Assembly: GCA_002435835.1 (NCBI GenBank)
Contig: DIVM01000205.1
Location: 1 to 39,306, forward strand
Length of the DNA: 39,306 nucleotides
Direction: 5' to 3'
Origin: Firmicutes bacterium UBA6132
GTDB taxonomy: Bacteria; Bacillota_A; Clostridia; Tissierellales; Sedimentibacteraceae
Of this stretch, positions 15,490 to 23,404 are shown piece by piece. Within the stretch, counting starts at the first letter, position 1; every line of letters begins with the position of its first letter. The notes under the pieces were generated by a model. That model had not been told where the DNA came from and did no database searches. It saw nothing but the letters and a program-made list of their open reading frames with translations. Position numbers and translations under genes: made by a program.

Positions 15490-16344
15490 ATGGATGAAAA
15501 AGATTATGAACTTCTGATTGAATTGTATGAAATCAAAAATATAACTAAGGTTTCTCAAAAGCTGTTTTTATCCCAGCCTGCTTTGACAAAAAGATTAATA
15601 AAAATAGAAAACGAATTGAATTGCAAATTGTTGGTGCGTTCCAAAAAAGGAGTGATTTTTACACCAATTGGCGAAAGCCTAATGTCCTATATAAAAACTC
15701 TCAACAACACAACTTCAGAGATGAAAAATCACATTAATACAAATCTGGGTTATATAGGCGGAACATTGAATGTGGGGTGTTCAGTGAATTTTTCTCATTA
15801 CCGATTACCTACAGTTCTCAAAACATATACTCAACTATACCCCTTGGTTAATATCAATATTACAACTGGTCAAAGTAAAAATTTATATAAAATGTTGATG
15901 AAAGATGAAATCTCAATTGCCATAGTTAGAGGAGATTTTAAGTGGGATGAAGGAAAAGACTTGCTTTTTAAAGAACCAATGCTCTTGGTTTGTAGCAAAG
16001 AAAATGCTAATAAGCCTCTTGAATCTTATCCATATATAAACCGAAGCACGGATGCAGGTTTAAATTTAGAACTACATAATTGGCTTGTTGAAAACAATCT
16101 ACCTGGGAATACTTCTAAGTTTTGCATAGATAATCTTATATGCTGCAAAGAAATGGCAAGACAAGGAATTGGCTGGTGCGTACTTCCACAAATTTGTTTG
16201 GATGACTTTGACGGTCACACCGAAAAGCTTTGTTACCGAGACGGAACTCCTTTTGAAAGAAAAACATACGTTTTATATAAAAATTCATATTATAAGCTGC
16301 CCCAAGTTCAACTTTTCATAAAACATTTAAAACAGTTATACTAA
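15490..16344 (+). CDS. LysR-family transcriptional regulator
   Basis: A 284-residue LysR regulator: N-terminal winged helix-turn-helix (ELLIELYEIKNITKVSQKLF, LSQPALTKRLIKIENEL) and a periplasmic-binding-protein-like effector domain from about residue 90 (IGGTLNVGCSVNFSHYRLPTVL; INRSTDAGLN; MARQGIGWCVLPQ). It is divergent from prpF with 116 bases between the start codons, the classical layout for a regulator of the neighbouring pathway; its effector is presumably the imported acid or an intermediate. ATG 15490 has AGGAG seven bases upstream. It is the functional counterpart of E. coli YbhD by position, though sequence-level orthology cannot be judged here. Confidence 0.95.
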   Translation: MDEKDYELLIELYEIKNITKVSQKLFLSQPALTKRLIKIENELNCKLLVRSKKGVIFTPIGESLMSYIKTLNNTTSEMKNHINTNLGYIGGTLNVGCSVNFSHYRLPTVLKTYTQLYPLVNINITTGQSKNLYKMLMKDEISIAIVRGDFKWDEGKDLLFKEPMLLVCSKENANKPLESYPYINRSTDAGLNLELHNWLVENNLPGNTSKFCIDNLICCKEMARQGIGWCVLPQICLDDFDGHTEKLCYRDGTPFERKTYVLYKNSYYKLPQVQLFIKHLKQLY

Positions 16345-16368
16345 TATTCTACTCCGAAGTAGAGTATT
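16343..16368. terminator. Bidirectional terminator between lysR and the pqqD-like gene
   Basis: Stem of eleven pairs with one wobble (AATATTCTACT, loop CCGA, AGTAGAGTATT), beginning at the lysR stop codon. The U-tract is modest. It separates the two convergent genes. Confidence 0.6.
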
Positions 16369-16427
16369 ATCTATTATTTCCATGAGCCCGCCACTTTTTA
16401 GCAACAGTAATTAGCATCTTTTTGTTT

Positions 16428-16781
16428 TTAGAAATTTGTTTTATCAATATAGTGACAATTAATGTCCATATGGTTTAAGAATAACAGAAGTCTTTCATAA
16501 ATCGGTTGGATTTTATCTCCATACTTTGCTTCTATATTTTTCCCAATATCTTTTATAGTGTTTTTGCCATCTATTTGCAAAAACACATAACTTCCATATT
16601 CATCTATTGAAATTTTTTTATATTCTGGAATTCTAAATTTAAGTTTTCTAAAGAATTTTTGTATTTTATGATCTTGTTTTTCGATTATAATTACAAAATT
16701 GTCTTTATCAACTTCATATTTTAAGTTATCAGAGATTTTAAATATTATATTTAAAATCTCTTTGTTGTCACTTACCATCAT
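16428..16781 (-). CDS. PqqD-like protein (peptide-binding RRE fold)
   Basis: A 117-residue protein whose C-terminal about 65 residues match the PqqD pattern: DEYGSYVFLQIDGKNTIKDI then a helix with IEAKYGD and ERLLLFLNHMDI, i.e. the G-x-x-T-I-x-x-I turn and two helices. In the PqqD family this winged fold binds leader peptides for radical-SAM or other maturases; here there is no such enzyme or precursor nearby. The first about 45 residues are a basic extension (KIQKFFRKLKFRIPEYKK). It overlaps the OPT transporter start codon region by four bases and is therefore translated with it. A role in binding peptides or gating the transporter is inference. The sequence is a recognisable family member but divergent. 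Confidence 0.75.
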   Translation of the reverse strand: MMVSDNKEILNIIFKISDNLKYEVDKDNFVIIIEKQDHKIQKFFRKLKFRIPEYKKISIDEYGSYVFLQIDGKNTIKDIGKNIEAKYGDKIQPIYERLLLFLNHMDINCHYIDKTNF

Positions 16782-18694
16782 TCATTATTCACCTTACTGC
16801 TTATTATAGGGATTATAGTAGCTATTACAAGCACTGATAATATTAAAAATGCCATTGCGTTAGTAGCGGCGAAACCGCTTGGCTCAATTCCTTTTATTAC
16901 ACCTGAAACTTGAAGTATTATGCCTACAAGTCCTATTATAGAACCACCTGCAACAAGTCCAGAAGATAAGCTTATACCATTTGAAACTTTAGCATCTCTC
17001 TCTATTTCGGATTTAGAAGATTTTTCTATTAATAAACGTACCAATGCACCAATTAATATTATTGAAGTTGTTGATATCGGCAAATAAAATCCTATGGCAA
17101 TTGTCATTATTGGAAGATTTAATAAGAATAAAACAACTCCCATAATAACTCCAACAATTATCATAACCCAAGGTAACTGTCCTGATATGATACCAGCTGT
17201 CAGCGTTGCCATTAAGTTAGCTTGAGGTAGTGCAAATGCAACATTATCTCCAGTCATTGAAAGTTGGTTGGAAAGCAGTATTATTGTGCCGACAACTACT
17301 GCAACGCCACATATTGAAGCTATTGCAAAATATTTTTGCATTTCATTTTTGTCGCCGCCTATTACGAAAGTAACTTTTTGTGATTGGCAATAACCGCCTG
17401 CAATGGATATGGCAGTAACTATAAATGTACCAAATAAAAGCAAAGATTTATTATTTCCGGGGCTTACCCATCCTAATGAAACAAATAATAATGTTACAAG
17501 TACTAAAGAAGCTATGGTCATACCGGATACAGGAAGGTTTGAAGTTCCTATAGTACCAGTTAAACGACCAGAAACAATGACAAATAGCAGTGATAAGAAT
17601 AAGGATAAAACAGAAGCAATTATAGCCATCAACATATTACCATTAGATACTATGAAGCCTGCTATAAATCCTATTATCACACCACCTACTAATATTAATT
17701 TTCCAATGGATGAACCATCAGCATCACCTGAAGTTTTAGCACTAAGAGTTTCTTTTATGGAAGAAATAATAGTAGGTATAAGCTTTATAGCTCCTATTAA
17801 ACCACCTGAAAGCATCATACCTGCACCGATATATTTTACATAGCTGCCGGATATATTTGAAACACTCATGGCATTTATAGCAACACTTGGATTATTCCAT
17901 ACAAATGCATTTCCTTGCCCAAGAGAAGAAAAATAACCTATTAAAGGTAAAATACCAAAGTTAGCTAAAATAGAACCTGCAAACATAGTTAAAGAAATTT
18001 CTAAACCAACTATGAATCCTATACCCAATAAAAGAGGGTTAACTTCAATTTGAAATTTCCATTTATAAAAAGATTCATTTACATAGTTTACAACATTGTT
18101 GGCTACGTTTAAAAATGCACTTGTTACAACAGTTATAATACCGCCTATTCCAAAGCCGATTCCCATGAACTTCATGGATTCCCCAGCACCTTCAGAAGCA
18201 ACAAGTGTTTCTGATATAGCCATTGATTCAGGGTACATTAATTTTCCATGTTCCTCAACGATTAAATAATTGTGAACTATAGAAGCTATTCCTATACCAA
18301 ATAGCACTCCGCCAATTCCAACAGCTAAACCTTCTATGAAAGAAACATTTGAACCTATTAAAAGAATTGCTGGCAATACGAATATAATACCACTAGCAAC
18401 AGATTCTCCACCACTTGACATACCTTGAATTAAGTTTTTTCCAAGGATACCCTTTTGTTTAGCAAATGCAGCTATAAATCCTGAACCTATTATAGAACCA
18501 GGTATACCAGCAGCAACTGTAAGCCCTGATTTCATACCTGAATAGGCAGTAGATGCAGCAAATAAAACAGATAAGATTACACCGATTATTAATACTGTAC
18601 CATTTCCTCCAAATTTAGAACCTTTATAAATGTAAGGTACATAGTCTTTACCGGCAACACTTCCATATGCATCTTTAGACAATTTTTTATCCAT
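16778..18694 (-). CDS. OPT-family oligopeptide transporter
   Basis: A 638-residue membrane protein with about 14-16 hydrophobic helices. Family blocks: TAYSGMKSGLTVAAGIPGSIIG near the N terminus, GEGAGESMKFMG-like region, ANFGILPLIGYF, and the repeated second half (VSGRLTGTIGTSNLPVSGMTIA, GGYCQSQKVTFVIGG, ALPQANLMATLTAGIISGQLPW). OPT proteins import peptides of three to six residues, or metal-ligand complexes, with protons. Start ATG 18694 preceded by GGAGG. It lies 40 bases after the PepD dipeptidase and overlaps the PqqD-like gene, forming a peptide-use operon suited to an amino-acid fermenter. Confidence 0.95.
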   Translation of the reverse strand: MDKKLSKDAYGSVAGKDYVPYIYKGSKFGGNGTVLIIGVILSVLFAASTAYSGMKSGLTVAAGIPGSIIGSGFIAAFAKQKGILGKNLIQGMSSGGESVASGIIFVLPAILLIGSNVSFIEGLAVGIGGVLFGIGIASIVHNYLIVEEHGKLMYPESMAISETLVASEGAGESMKFMGIGFGIGGIITVVTSAFLNVANNVVNYVNESFYKWKFQIEVNPLLLGIGFIVGLEISLTMFAGSILANFGILPLIGYFSSLGQGNAFVWNNPSVAINAMSVSNISGSYVKYIGAGMMLSGGLIGAIKLIPTIISSIKETLSAKTSGDADGSSIGKLILVGGVIIGFIAGFIVSNGNMLMAIIASVLSLFLSLLFVIVSGRLTGTIGTSNLPVSGMTIASLVLVTLLFVSLGWVSPGNNKSLLLFGTFIVTAISIAGGYCQSQKVTFVIGGDKNEMQKYFAIASICGVAVVVGTIILLSNQLSMTGDNVAFALPQANLMATLTAGIISGQLPWVMIIVGVIMGVVLFLLNLPIMTIAIGFYLPISTTSIILIGALVRLLIEKSSKSEIERDAKVSNGISLSSGLVAGGSIIGLVGIILQVSGVIKGIEPSGFAATNAMAFLILSVLVIATIIPIISSKVNNE

Positions 18695-18734
18695 AATACA
18701 ACCTCCATTAATTCATTTTAATTAATAAAATAAT

Positions 18735-20198
18735 TTATTTTATATTCTTTAATACTTCCAATAAATATTCCCACGTCCTTTGAACTGAAGAAATACTCAT
18801 ATTTTCATTTGGAGTATGAACATCATATAGATTTGGACCAAATGAAATTGCATCTATTTCACCAAATTTTTCTGCAAATAGACCACATTCGAGTCCAGCG
18901 TGTATAGCAGTTATAATAGGTTTCTTTCCGTACATATTTTCATATGTATTTTCAAAAATAGTTCTTATTTTAGAATCAGGATTATATGCCCATTCAGGAT
19001 AATCAGATTCTGCAACAACACTGCCGCCACAGAGTTTAGCTGTTGCTACTATTCTATTATATAATTCATTTTTTAAGCTTCTAACTGAACTTCTGATTGA
19101 GCTTATGAATTCTATATAATCTTTATGAGTAGAAACTACTCCAAGGTTCAATGAGCTTTCTACTAAATCTTTAATATCCATGCTCATGGAAGTAATACCA
19201 TTAATAATTAAATATAAATAGTTAACTACATTATTAGTGGATTCTTTTGTTAGCATTTCTGTTGGCGCAGTTGATAAAACTTCAAATTCCACTTTAACGT
19301 CAGGATCAGATGTTCTTAATTCAGTTTTAAAATATTCTTCACACTCAAGTATTTTTTTCTCAACTAATGTTTTATCCTCAGATTTTACTAAAATAATAGC
19401 ATCGGATTCACGGGGAATAGCATTGTGTTTTGAACCGCCATTTAAAGAGCTAAGTTTAAAACCTTTTTCAGAAAAAATGCTCATGAGTATACGACCCATC
19501 AATTTATTAGAGTTTCCTCTTTCTTTATTTATTTCCATTCCAGAGTGTCCGCCTTTTAAACCTCTTATTTTAATTATATATGGAACAAGGTTTGAATCTG
19601 CAGATTCCCATATTATAGGAATTGTTACTTTAGATGTAACTCCACCAGCACAGCTAACTAATAATGTACCTTCTTCTTCGGAATCTATGTTAATCAGTGT
19701 TCTTCCTTCTACATTTTTAGGGTCTAATGCCATTGCTCCATCCATCCCTGTTTCTTCAGAAGTGGTAACAAGCAATTCTATAGATGGATGTTTATATTCA
19801 TTAGAAGATAAAATTGCTAATCCCATGGCAACTGCAATTCCATTATCAGCTCCTAAAGTTGTGCCACTTGCATATATTTTGTCATCAATTATTCTCAACT
19901 TCAGTGGATCTTTTGTAAAATCATGTTCTACATCTGTATTTTTTTCACATACCATATCCATATGTCCCTGCAAAACAACAGAAGGGCTGTTCTCATAACC
20001 TTGTGTTGCTTTCTTTTTTATAACAACATTTAATGCAGGATCTTGAACATATTCTAAACTATTTTCTTTAGCGAAACTAACTAAATAATCACTAACCTCT
20101 TTTTCATTTCCTGACCCTCTTGGAATCTGTGACAGCTTTTCAAAATATTTAAATACTTCAACAGGTTGCAGGTCTATAAGTATTTCTTTCATAGTCAT
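18735..20198 (-). CDS. pepD: Aminoacyl-histidine dipeptidase (M20C)
   Basis: A 487-residue M20C metallopeptidase. Key blocks: LSQIPRGSGNEKEVSDYLVSF, VVLQGHMDMVCEK with the first zinc histidine, TTLGADNGIAVAMGLAIL with the bridging aspartate, VTTSEETGMDGAMAL with the general-base glutamate, the dimerisation domain with GLKGGHSGMEINKERGN, and the C-terminal IDAISFGPNLYDVHTPNE with the last zinc histidine. It hydrolyses dipeptides such as Xaa-His in the cytoplasm. The start at ATG 20198 is chosen because GAAAGGA lies five to seven bases before it; the longer frame from 20258 has no ribosome site. It heads an operon with the OPT transporter and PqqD-like protein. Released histidine would feed the ftcD/fchA path at the left of the window. 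Confidence 0.95.
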   Translation of the reverse strand: MTMKEILIDLQPVEVFKYFEKLSQIPRGSGNEKEVSDYLVSFAKENSLEYVQDPALNVVIKKKATQGYENSPSVVLQGHMDMVCEKNTDVEHDFTKDPLKLRIIDDKIYASGTTLGADNGIAVAMGLAILSSNEYKHPSIELLVTTSEETGMDGAMALDPKNVEGRTLINIDSEEEGTLLVSCAGGVTSKVTIPIIWESADSNLVPYIIKIRGLKGGHSGMEINKERGNSNKLMGRILMSIFSEKGFKLSSLNGGSKHNAIPRESDAIILVKSEDKTLVEKKILECEEYFKTELRTSDPDVKVEFEVLSTAPTEMLTKESTNNVVNYLYLIINGITSMSMDIKDLVESSLNLGVVSTHKDYIEFISSIRSSVRSLKNELYNRIVATAKLCGGSVVAESDYPEWAYNPDSKIRTIFENTYENMYGKKPIITAIHAGLECGLFAEKFGEIDAISFGPNLYDVHTPNENMSISSVQRTWEYLLEVLKNIK

Positions 20199-20330
20199 TA
20201 CTATCCTTTCTTTATTTAATTTAAGTTCAACAATAAAATTCATATATATATTTACCATAATTCTTATTATTAACCATCTAATAGACTATGGTTCCAGGAG
20301 ATTTTTTGAATAAGTAAATCTATTATATGC

Positions 20331-20362
20331 AAAAAGGAAGCTTTTTTCATAGCTTCCTTTTT
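20331..20362. terminator. Strong bidirectional terminator
   Basis: Perfect 12-base-pair stem AAAAAGGAAGCT/AGCTTCCTTTTT, eight-base loop, T-run on both strands. It lies 44 bases past the stop of the gene at 20406 and upstream of pepD. Confidence 0.85.
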
Positions 20363-20405
20363 TGTGTTTTCATTGGATTTTAAGCAATTATATAATCATT
20401 TAACA

Positions 20406-21122
20406 TTAATTCTCAACTAATTCATTTAACTTACTTTTTATTACCGAAAAAGTTAATCCTTCATTAATACAGAAATCCTTTATTATAGTGTTGGTAGGGG
20501 GTAATTCTTTTCCAATAATCTCTTCAATTTGTTCTTTGGAAATACCAGCTTCTAATGCTTGTTTAAAAGTTGTTGAACCATTAATAAGTGGTTCTTCGGA
20601 CTTTTCTTCGTTGATGATTATTACTTCAGTTATTGTTGGTAAAGCAGTTGGAAGTTCAACTTGATGTTCGCTTAAATATGCTATTTGTTCATCTGTTAGA
20701 TTATTGTTTGTTTTTAAAATTATATCAACAGCCTTTTTTGGAAGATAGGCATCATCCAAAGTAATTGGAAAGTTTTTATACAATGCTACAAATACTTGCA
20801 TTGATTCATTTCCAATTTCAACAGTATCTCCATACAAAGTTTCTAAGTCTTTTGATTTAAGTTGAGTTTCTGTTTTTTCATCAATTCCAAATGCTTTGTA
20901 TAAAACATCTAAATCTATTTCAAAAAGTTCAGATATTTCTTGAAAAGAATATGAACCACGAATATCTTGAGGATTATATTGTCCCTCAAATTCTCCTTCT
21001 TTGTATTTTACCGGCGTTTTGTCTGATTCTGTAGACCATAAATCAACTGAAATAGTAGCAGCAATTCCTCCAAATATAATTACAAAAACAATTATTGCCA
21101 TAGTTCTCATTTTTATTTTCAT
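20406..21122 (-). CDS. Membrane-anchored accessory protein of an iron-sulfur membrane protein
   Basis: A 238-residue protein with one N-terminal membrane anchor (about 8-28) and the rest presumably outside the membrane. It contains IRGSYSFQEISELFEIDLDVL then YKAFGI and KDLETLYGD, a block I have seen as a C-terminal domain in clostridial NapH/NosR-like 4Fe-4S proteins. A degenerate second copy (NGSTTFKQALEAGISKEQIEEI, later LTFSVIKSKLNEL) closes the protein, so it is built of repeated helix-turn-helix-like units, although no DNA binding is expected outside the cell. It overlaps the iron-sulfur gene by four bases and so is co-translated. Here the domain normally fused to the redox protein is a separate gene. 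Function is not established. Confidence 0.75.
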   Translation of the reverse strand: MKIKMRTMAIIVFVIIFGGIAATISVDLWSTESDKTPVKYKEGEFEGQYNPQDIRGSYSFQEISELFEIDLDVLYKAFGIDEKTETQLKSKDLETLYGDTVEIGNESMQVFVALYKNFPITLDDAYLPKKAVDIILKTNNNLTDEQIAYLSEHQVELPTALPTITEVIIINEEKSEEPLINGSTTFKQALEAGISKEQIEEIIGKELPPTNTIIKDFCINEGLTFSVIKSKLNELVEN

Positions 21123-21991
21123 TTGGACCCCTCCTTTCCTTCATAAACATCATGATGTATCTCATTCTTATTTGTACCTTTAGTTTGTAAATTAACAGTA
21201 TCAAGAACTGGACAGCTTTTTTCAGATGTGCACTCAAAGCAACTGATGCATTGCAAATCTGTCACGTTTTCCATTTCAGAAACTTCAATATTCATTGGAC
21301 AAGAACGGTCGCAATTTTTGCAAGAAATACATGAACTAACATTTCTTGTGATTTTAAAAATACGAATTTTATTTGAAATTCCTAGCAAAGCACCAAGAGG
21401 ACATGCATATTTACACCAAGGTCTCTCAATAAATAAAGATGCTATTAATGTTAAAATCAAAATGATTAATGCTGGCAAAGATAACTCTTCTGACCAAAAT
21501 GCAAAAAGTGCATTATATGGGTCAATTTTTTCAAATAACAGATATCCAGAAACGGCAGTCATATATACTACCCAAATTAGCACAACATATCTGAAATAGC
21601 GTAAAATCTGATCAAATTTTTTCGGAATAAAATTATTATACTTTTTCTTAAAAATTTTATTACCAAGTTTTCCAACCCATTCCTGAATGGATCCTAGTGG
21701 GCATACCCAACCACAGAACACAGGTCCAAAAATAATAGCTAAAATAAAAATCAAGCTCATTAAAATAACAGATGACATATGTATCTTTTTAATGAATGTA
21801 CCAAGGGTAAACAGATTATACAAAGTCACGACACCGCCAAAAGGGCATAGCGCATGTAATGAAGCTTGTGATAAAAGTAAAATACCTCCGCCTGTCTCTG
21901 CTAAAGTTTTATTAATTGAAATTAATCCGATTAAAGCAAAGAAAAATATTTGTATAGCTGTTCTAATATTCCATTTCTTGTTTTGAAACAT
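21119..21991 (-). CDS. NapH/NosR-like membrane 4Fe-4S protein
   Basis: A 290-residue protein with about five to six membrane helices and conserved FCGWVCPLGSIQEWVGKL and WCKYACPLGALLG motifs, the CxxxCP pairs of the NapH/NosR/RdxA group. The C-terminal 65 residues form a cytoplasmic ferredoxin domain with CISCKNCDRSCPMN and CISCFECTSEKSCP. It probably passes electrons across or along the membrane to an unknown acceptor. ATG 21991 has AAGGAGG before it. It forms a two-gene operon with the downstream anchored protein and is transcribed divergently from a Crp/Fnr regulator; the regulator's palindrome lies between them. It lacks the FMN-binding domain of NosR, and no N-oxide reductase genes are nearby. 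Confidence 0.9.
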   Translation of the reverse strand: MFQNKKWNIRTAIQIFFFALIGLISINKTLAETGGGILLLSQASLHALCPFGGVVTLYNLFTLGTFIKKIHMSSVILMSLIFILAIIFGPVFCGWVCPLGSIQEWVGKLGNKIFKKKYNNFIPKKFDQILRYFRYVVLIWVVYMTAVSGYLLFEKIDPYNALFAFWSEELSLPALIILILTLIASLFIERPWCKYACPLGALLGISNKIRIFKITRNVSSCISCKNCDRSCPMNIEVSEMENVTDLQCISCFECTSEKSCPVLDTVNLQTKGTNKNEIHHDVYEGKEGSK

Positions 21992-22196
21992 ATTCTAACC
22001 TCCTTTAAATATTATCATTTAAAATTTTTAAATTTAAAATAATAATAAAAAAGATATGTGTCAAAATTATGGCAAATTATGAACAAAAATATTTTATTTA
22101 ATATTTCTATCATGATTAAAAATATTTTTCATACTTTCCTTCCAATTATATTGATTAAATTATATTCTTAATATATTATAAAACAACAAACAAATC

Positions 22197-22212
22197 AGTT
22201 ACCTTGGTAACT
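22197..22212. promoter_or_regulatory. Crp/Fnr-type operator in the divergent region
   Basis: AGTTACCTTGGTAACT: seven-base arms, two-base centre. The same motif occurs before the cupin gene. It sits between the regulator gene and the 21991 operon. Possible minus-strand -10 elements TATATT or TATAAT (22170-22180) place its centre about 36-42 bases upstream of a start, suitable for activation of the iron-sulfur operon; it may also set autoregulation of the regulator. Confidence 0.75.
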
Positions 22213-22283
22213 TTTAAATATTTATGTTTCATTTGCATTTAAATCTCTAATTACTCATTTAAATAACGAAAGGTTAAGGTCTT

Positions 22284-22964
22284 ATGGAAAAATTTATAGC
22301 TTTATTAAAAAGTACAGATTTATTTAAAAATCTTTCTGAAGAAGAACTAAGAAATCTTTTTGATTCAAACTACAAAATAAAAGAGTACGAGAAAAACTCC
22401 ATAATTTATCTGCAAAACGAAAAATGTGAAAGTCTTGATGTAATTTTAGAAGGGACAGTCACGGTCCAAAAAATTGATTATGATGGAAAAGTTTTAACTA
22501 TTAACGATTTTATAACAGGTGATGTTTTAGGTGAGAATTTGCTTTTTTCTGTCAATAATAATTATCCCATGACTATAATAGCAAAAAACGATACTATATT
22601 GTTGCATATTAAAAAGGACCTTGTATTAAACCTTTGTCAAACTAATAAATATTTTTTACTTAATTTTCTACAGTCACTTTCAAATAAAACATTAATATTG
22701 ACTGATAAAATAAAGTCTTTGTCATTAAAAACAATACGACAATGCATAGTTGAATTTTTGTTATTTGAATATTATTCACAAGATAATACAAAAATAATAC
22801 TAAGCATGTCTAAAAAGGATTTAGCTGAAAAAATTGGAGTTCAGCGTTCATCACTCTCTCGAGAATTAAATAAAATGAGAAAAGAAGGATTGATAGATTT
22901 CACCTCTAAATACATTAATATAAATAATATAGAAATATTAAAAAAGTTTCATATAGAAAATTAA
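22284..22964 (+). CDS. Crp/Fnr-family transcriptional regulator
   Basis: A 226-residue regulator: an N-terminal cyclic-nucleotide-type beta barrel (about 10-120; IIYLQNEKCESLDVILEGTV, GDVLGENLLF), the long dimer helix, and a C-terminal winged helix-turn-helix (about 165-215; SKKDLAEKIGVQRSSLSREL) with the R-x-x-x-S-R recognition helix. It has no N-terminal cysteine cluster as in Fnr; three cysteines are scattered, so the signal is unknown (HcpR-like, heme or nucleotide sensing are all possible). ATG 22284 is preceded by AAGGTT/AAGG. It is divergent from one NapH-like operon and lies directly upstream of a cupin-NapH-like operon, with matching palindromes before both. Confidence 0.93.
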   Translation: MEKFIALLKSTDLFKNLSEEELRNLFDSNYKIKEYEKNSIIYLQNEKCESLDVILEGTVTVQKIDYDGKVLTINDFITGDVLGENLLFSVNNNYPMTIIAKNDTILLHIKKDLVLNLCQTNKYFLLNFLQSLSNKTLILTDKIKSLSLKTIRQCIVEFLLFEYYSQDNTKIILSMSKKDLAEKIGVQRSSLSRELNKMRKEGLIDFTSKYININNIEILKKFHIEN

Positions 22965-23000
22965 TTTTTCTTAAATAAAAAAATATTAAATTTATTCATT

Positions 23001-23043
23001 AGTTACCAAAGTAACTTTTTTCATTTTCAATTTATAGTATAAT
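23001..23043 (+). promoter_or_regulatory. Crp/Fnr-activated promoter of the cupin operon
   Basis: Operator AGTTACCAAAGTAACT (23001-23016) followed by a good -10 TATAAT (23038-23043) and a poor -35 (CTTTTT). A start near 23050 places the operator centre at about -41.5, the class II activator position, so activation rather than repression is expected. Confidence 0.75.
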
Positions 23044-23074
23044 ATAATAAATTATACAAAAAAAGGAGTTTTTT

Positions 23075-23404
23075 ATGATAGAGAAAAATTATACTTATTC
23101 AATTGAAGACACAAAAAATGTAGAGAAACTTATTGATGATGACAACACAATGATAAACCACATGATTTTCCCAAAGGATAATGGACTTCCTGAACATTAT
23201 GCAAATTCAAATGTTTATATGATCGTTGTAAGAGGAAATTTAACTTTACAACTTGACGAACAGGAACCTCATAAATACTCAAAAGGGCAAATTATCAATA
23301 TACCTTATAAAACTAAAATGAACGTAAACAACTTTGATGATGATGTACTTGAGCTTTTCATAATTAAATCACCTAATCCTAAACACTATCAGGAGCAAAA
23401 ATAG
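23075..23404 (+). CDS. Small cupin-domain protein
   Basis: A 109-residue single cupin barrel: motif 1 LPEHYANSNVYMIVVRGNLTL (His present, the usual HxH reduced to H-Y-A-N), motif 2 KGQIINIPYKTKMNVNN. The usual second-motif histidine is not obvious, so metal binding may be partial. Such small cupins often act as sensors, isomerases or binding proteins; no specific job can be given. The end (PNPKHYQEQK) is soluble. ATG 23075 has AAAGGAG before it and a Crp/Fnr-controlled promoter 25-75 bases upstream. Its stop overlaps the GTG start of the iron-sulfur gene by one base, so the two are translated together. Confidence 0.88.
   Translation: MIEKNYTYSIEDTKNVEKLIDDDNTMINHMIFPKDNGLPEHYANSNVYMIVVRGNLTLQLDEQEPHKYSKGQIINIPYKTKMNVNNFDDDVLELFIIKSPNPKHYQEQK

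Noticed and set aside
17403..17843. 146-codon plus-strand open frame
   Set aside because: Fully antisense to the OPT transporter; its proline- and isoleucine-rich sequence is an artefact of membrane-helix codons.
19237..19998. 253-codon plus-strand open frame
   Set aside because: It lies entirely opposite pepD, has no ribosome site and no known motif; it is a shadow of an AT-rich gene.
20199..20330. Possible sigma-A promoter elements before pepD
   Set aside because: Several TA-rich hexamers occur, but none with a convincing -35 at the right distance.
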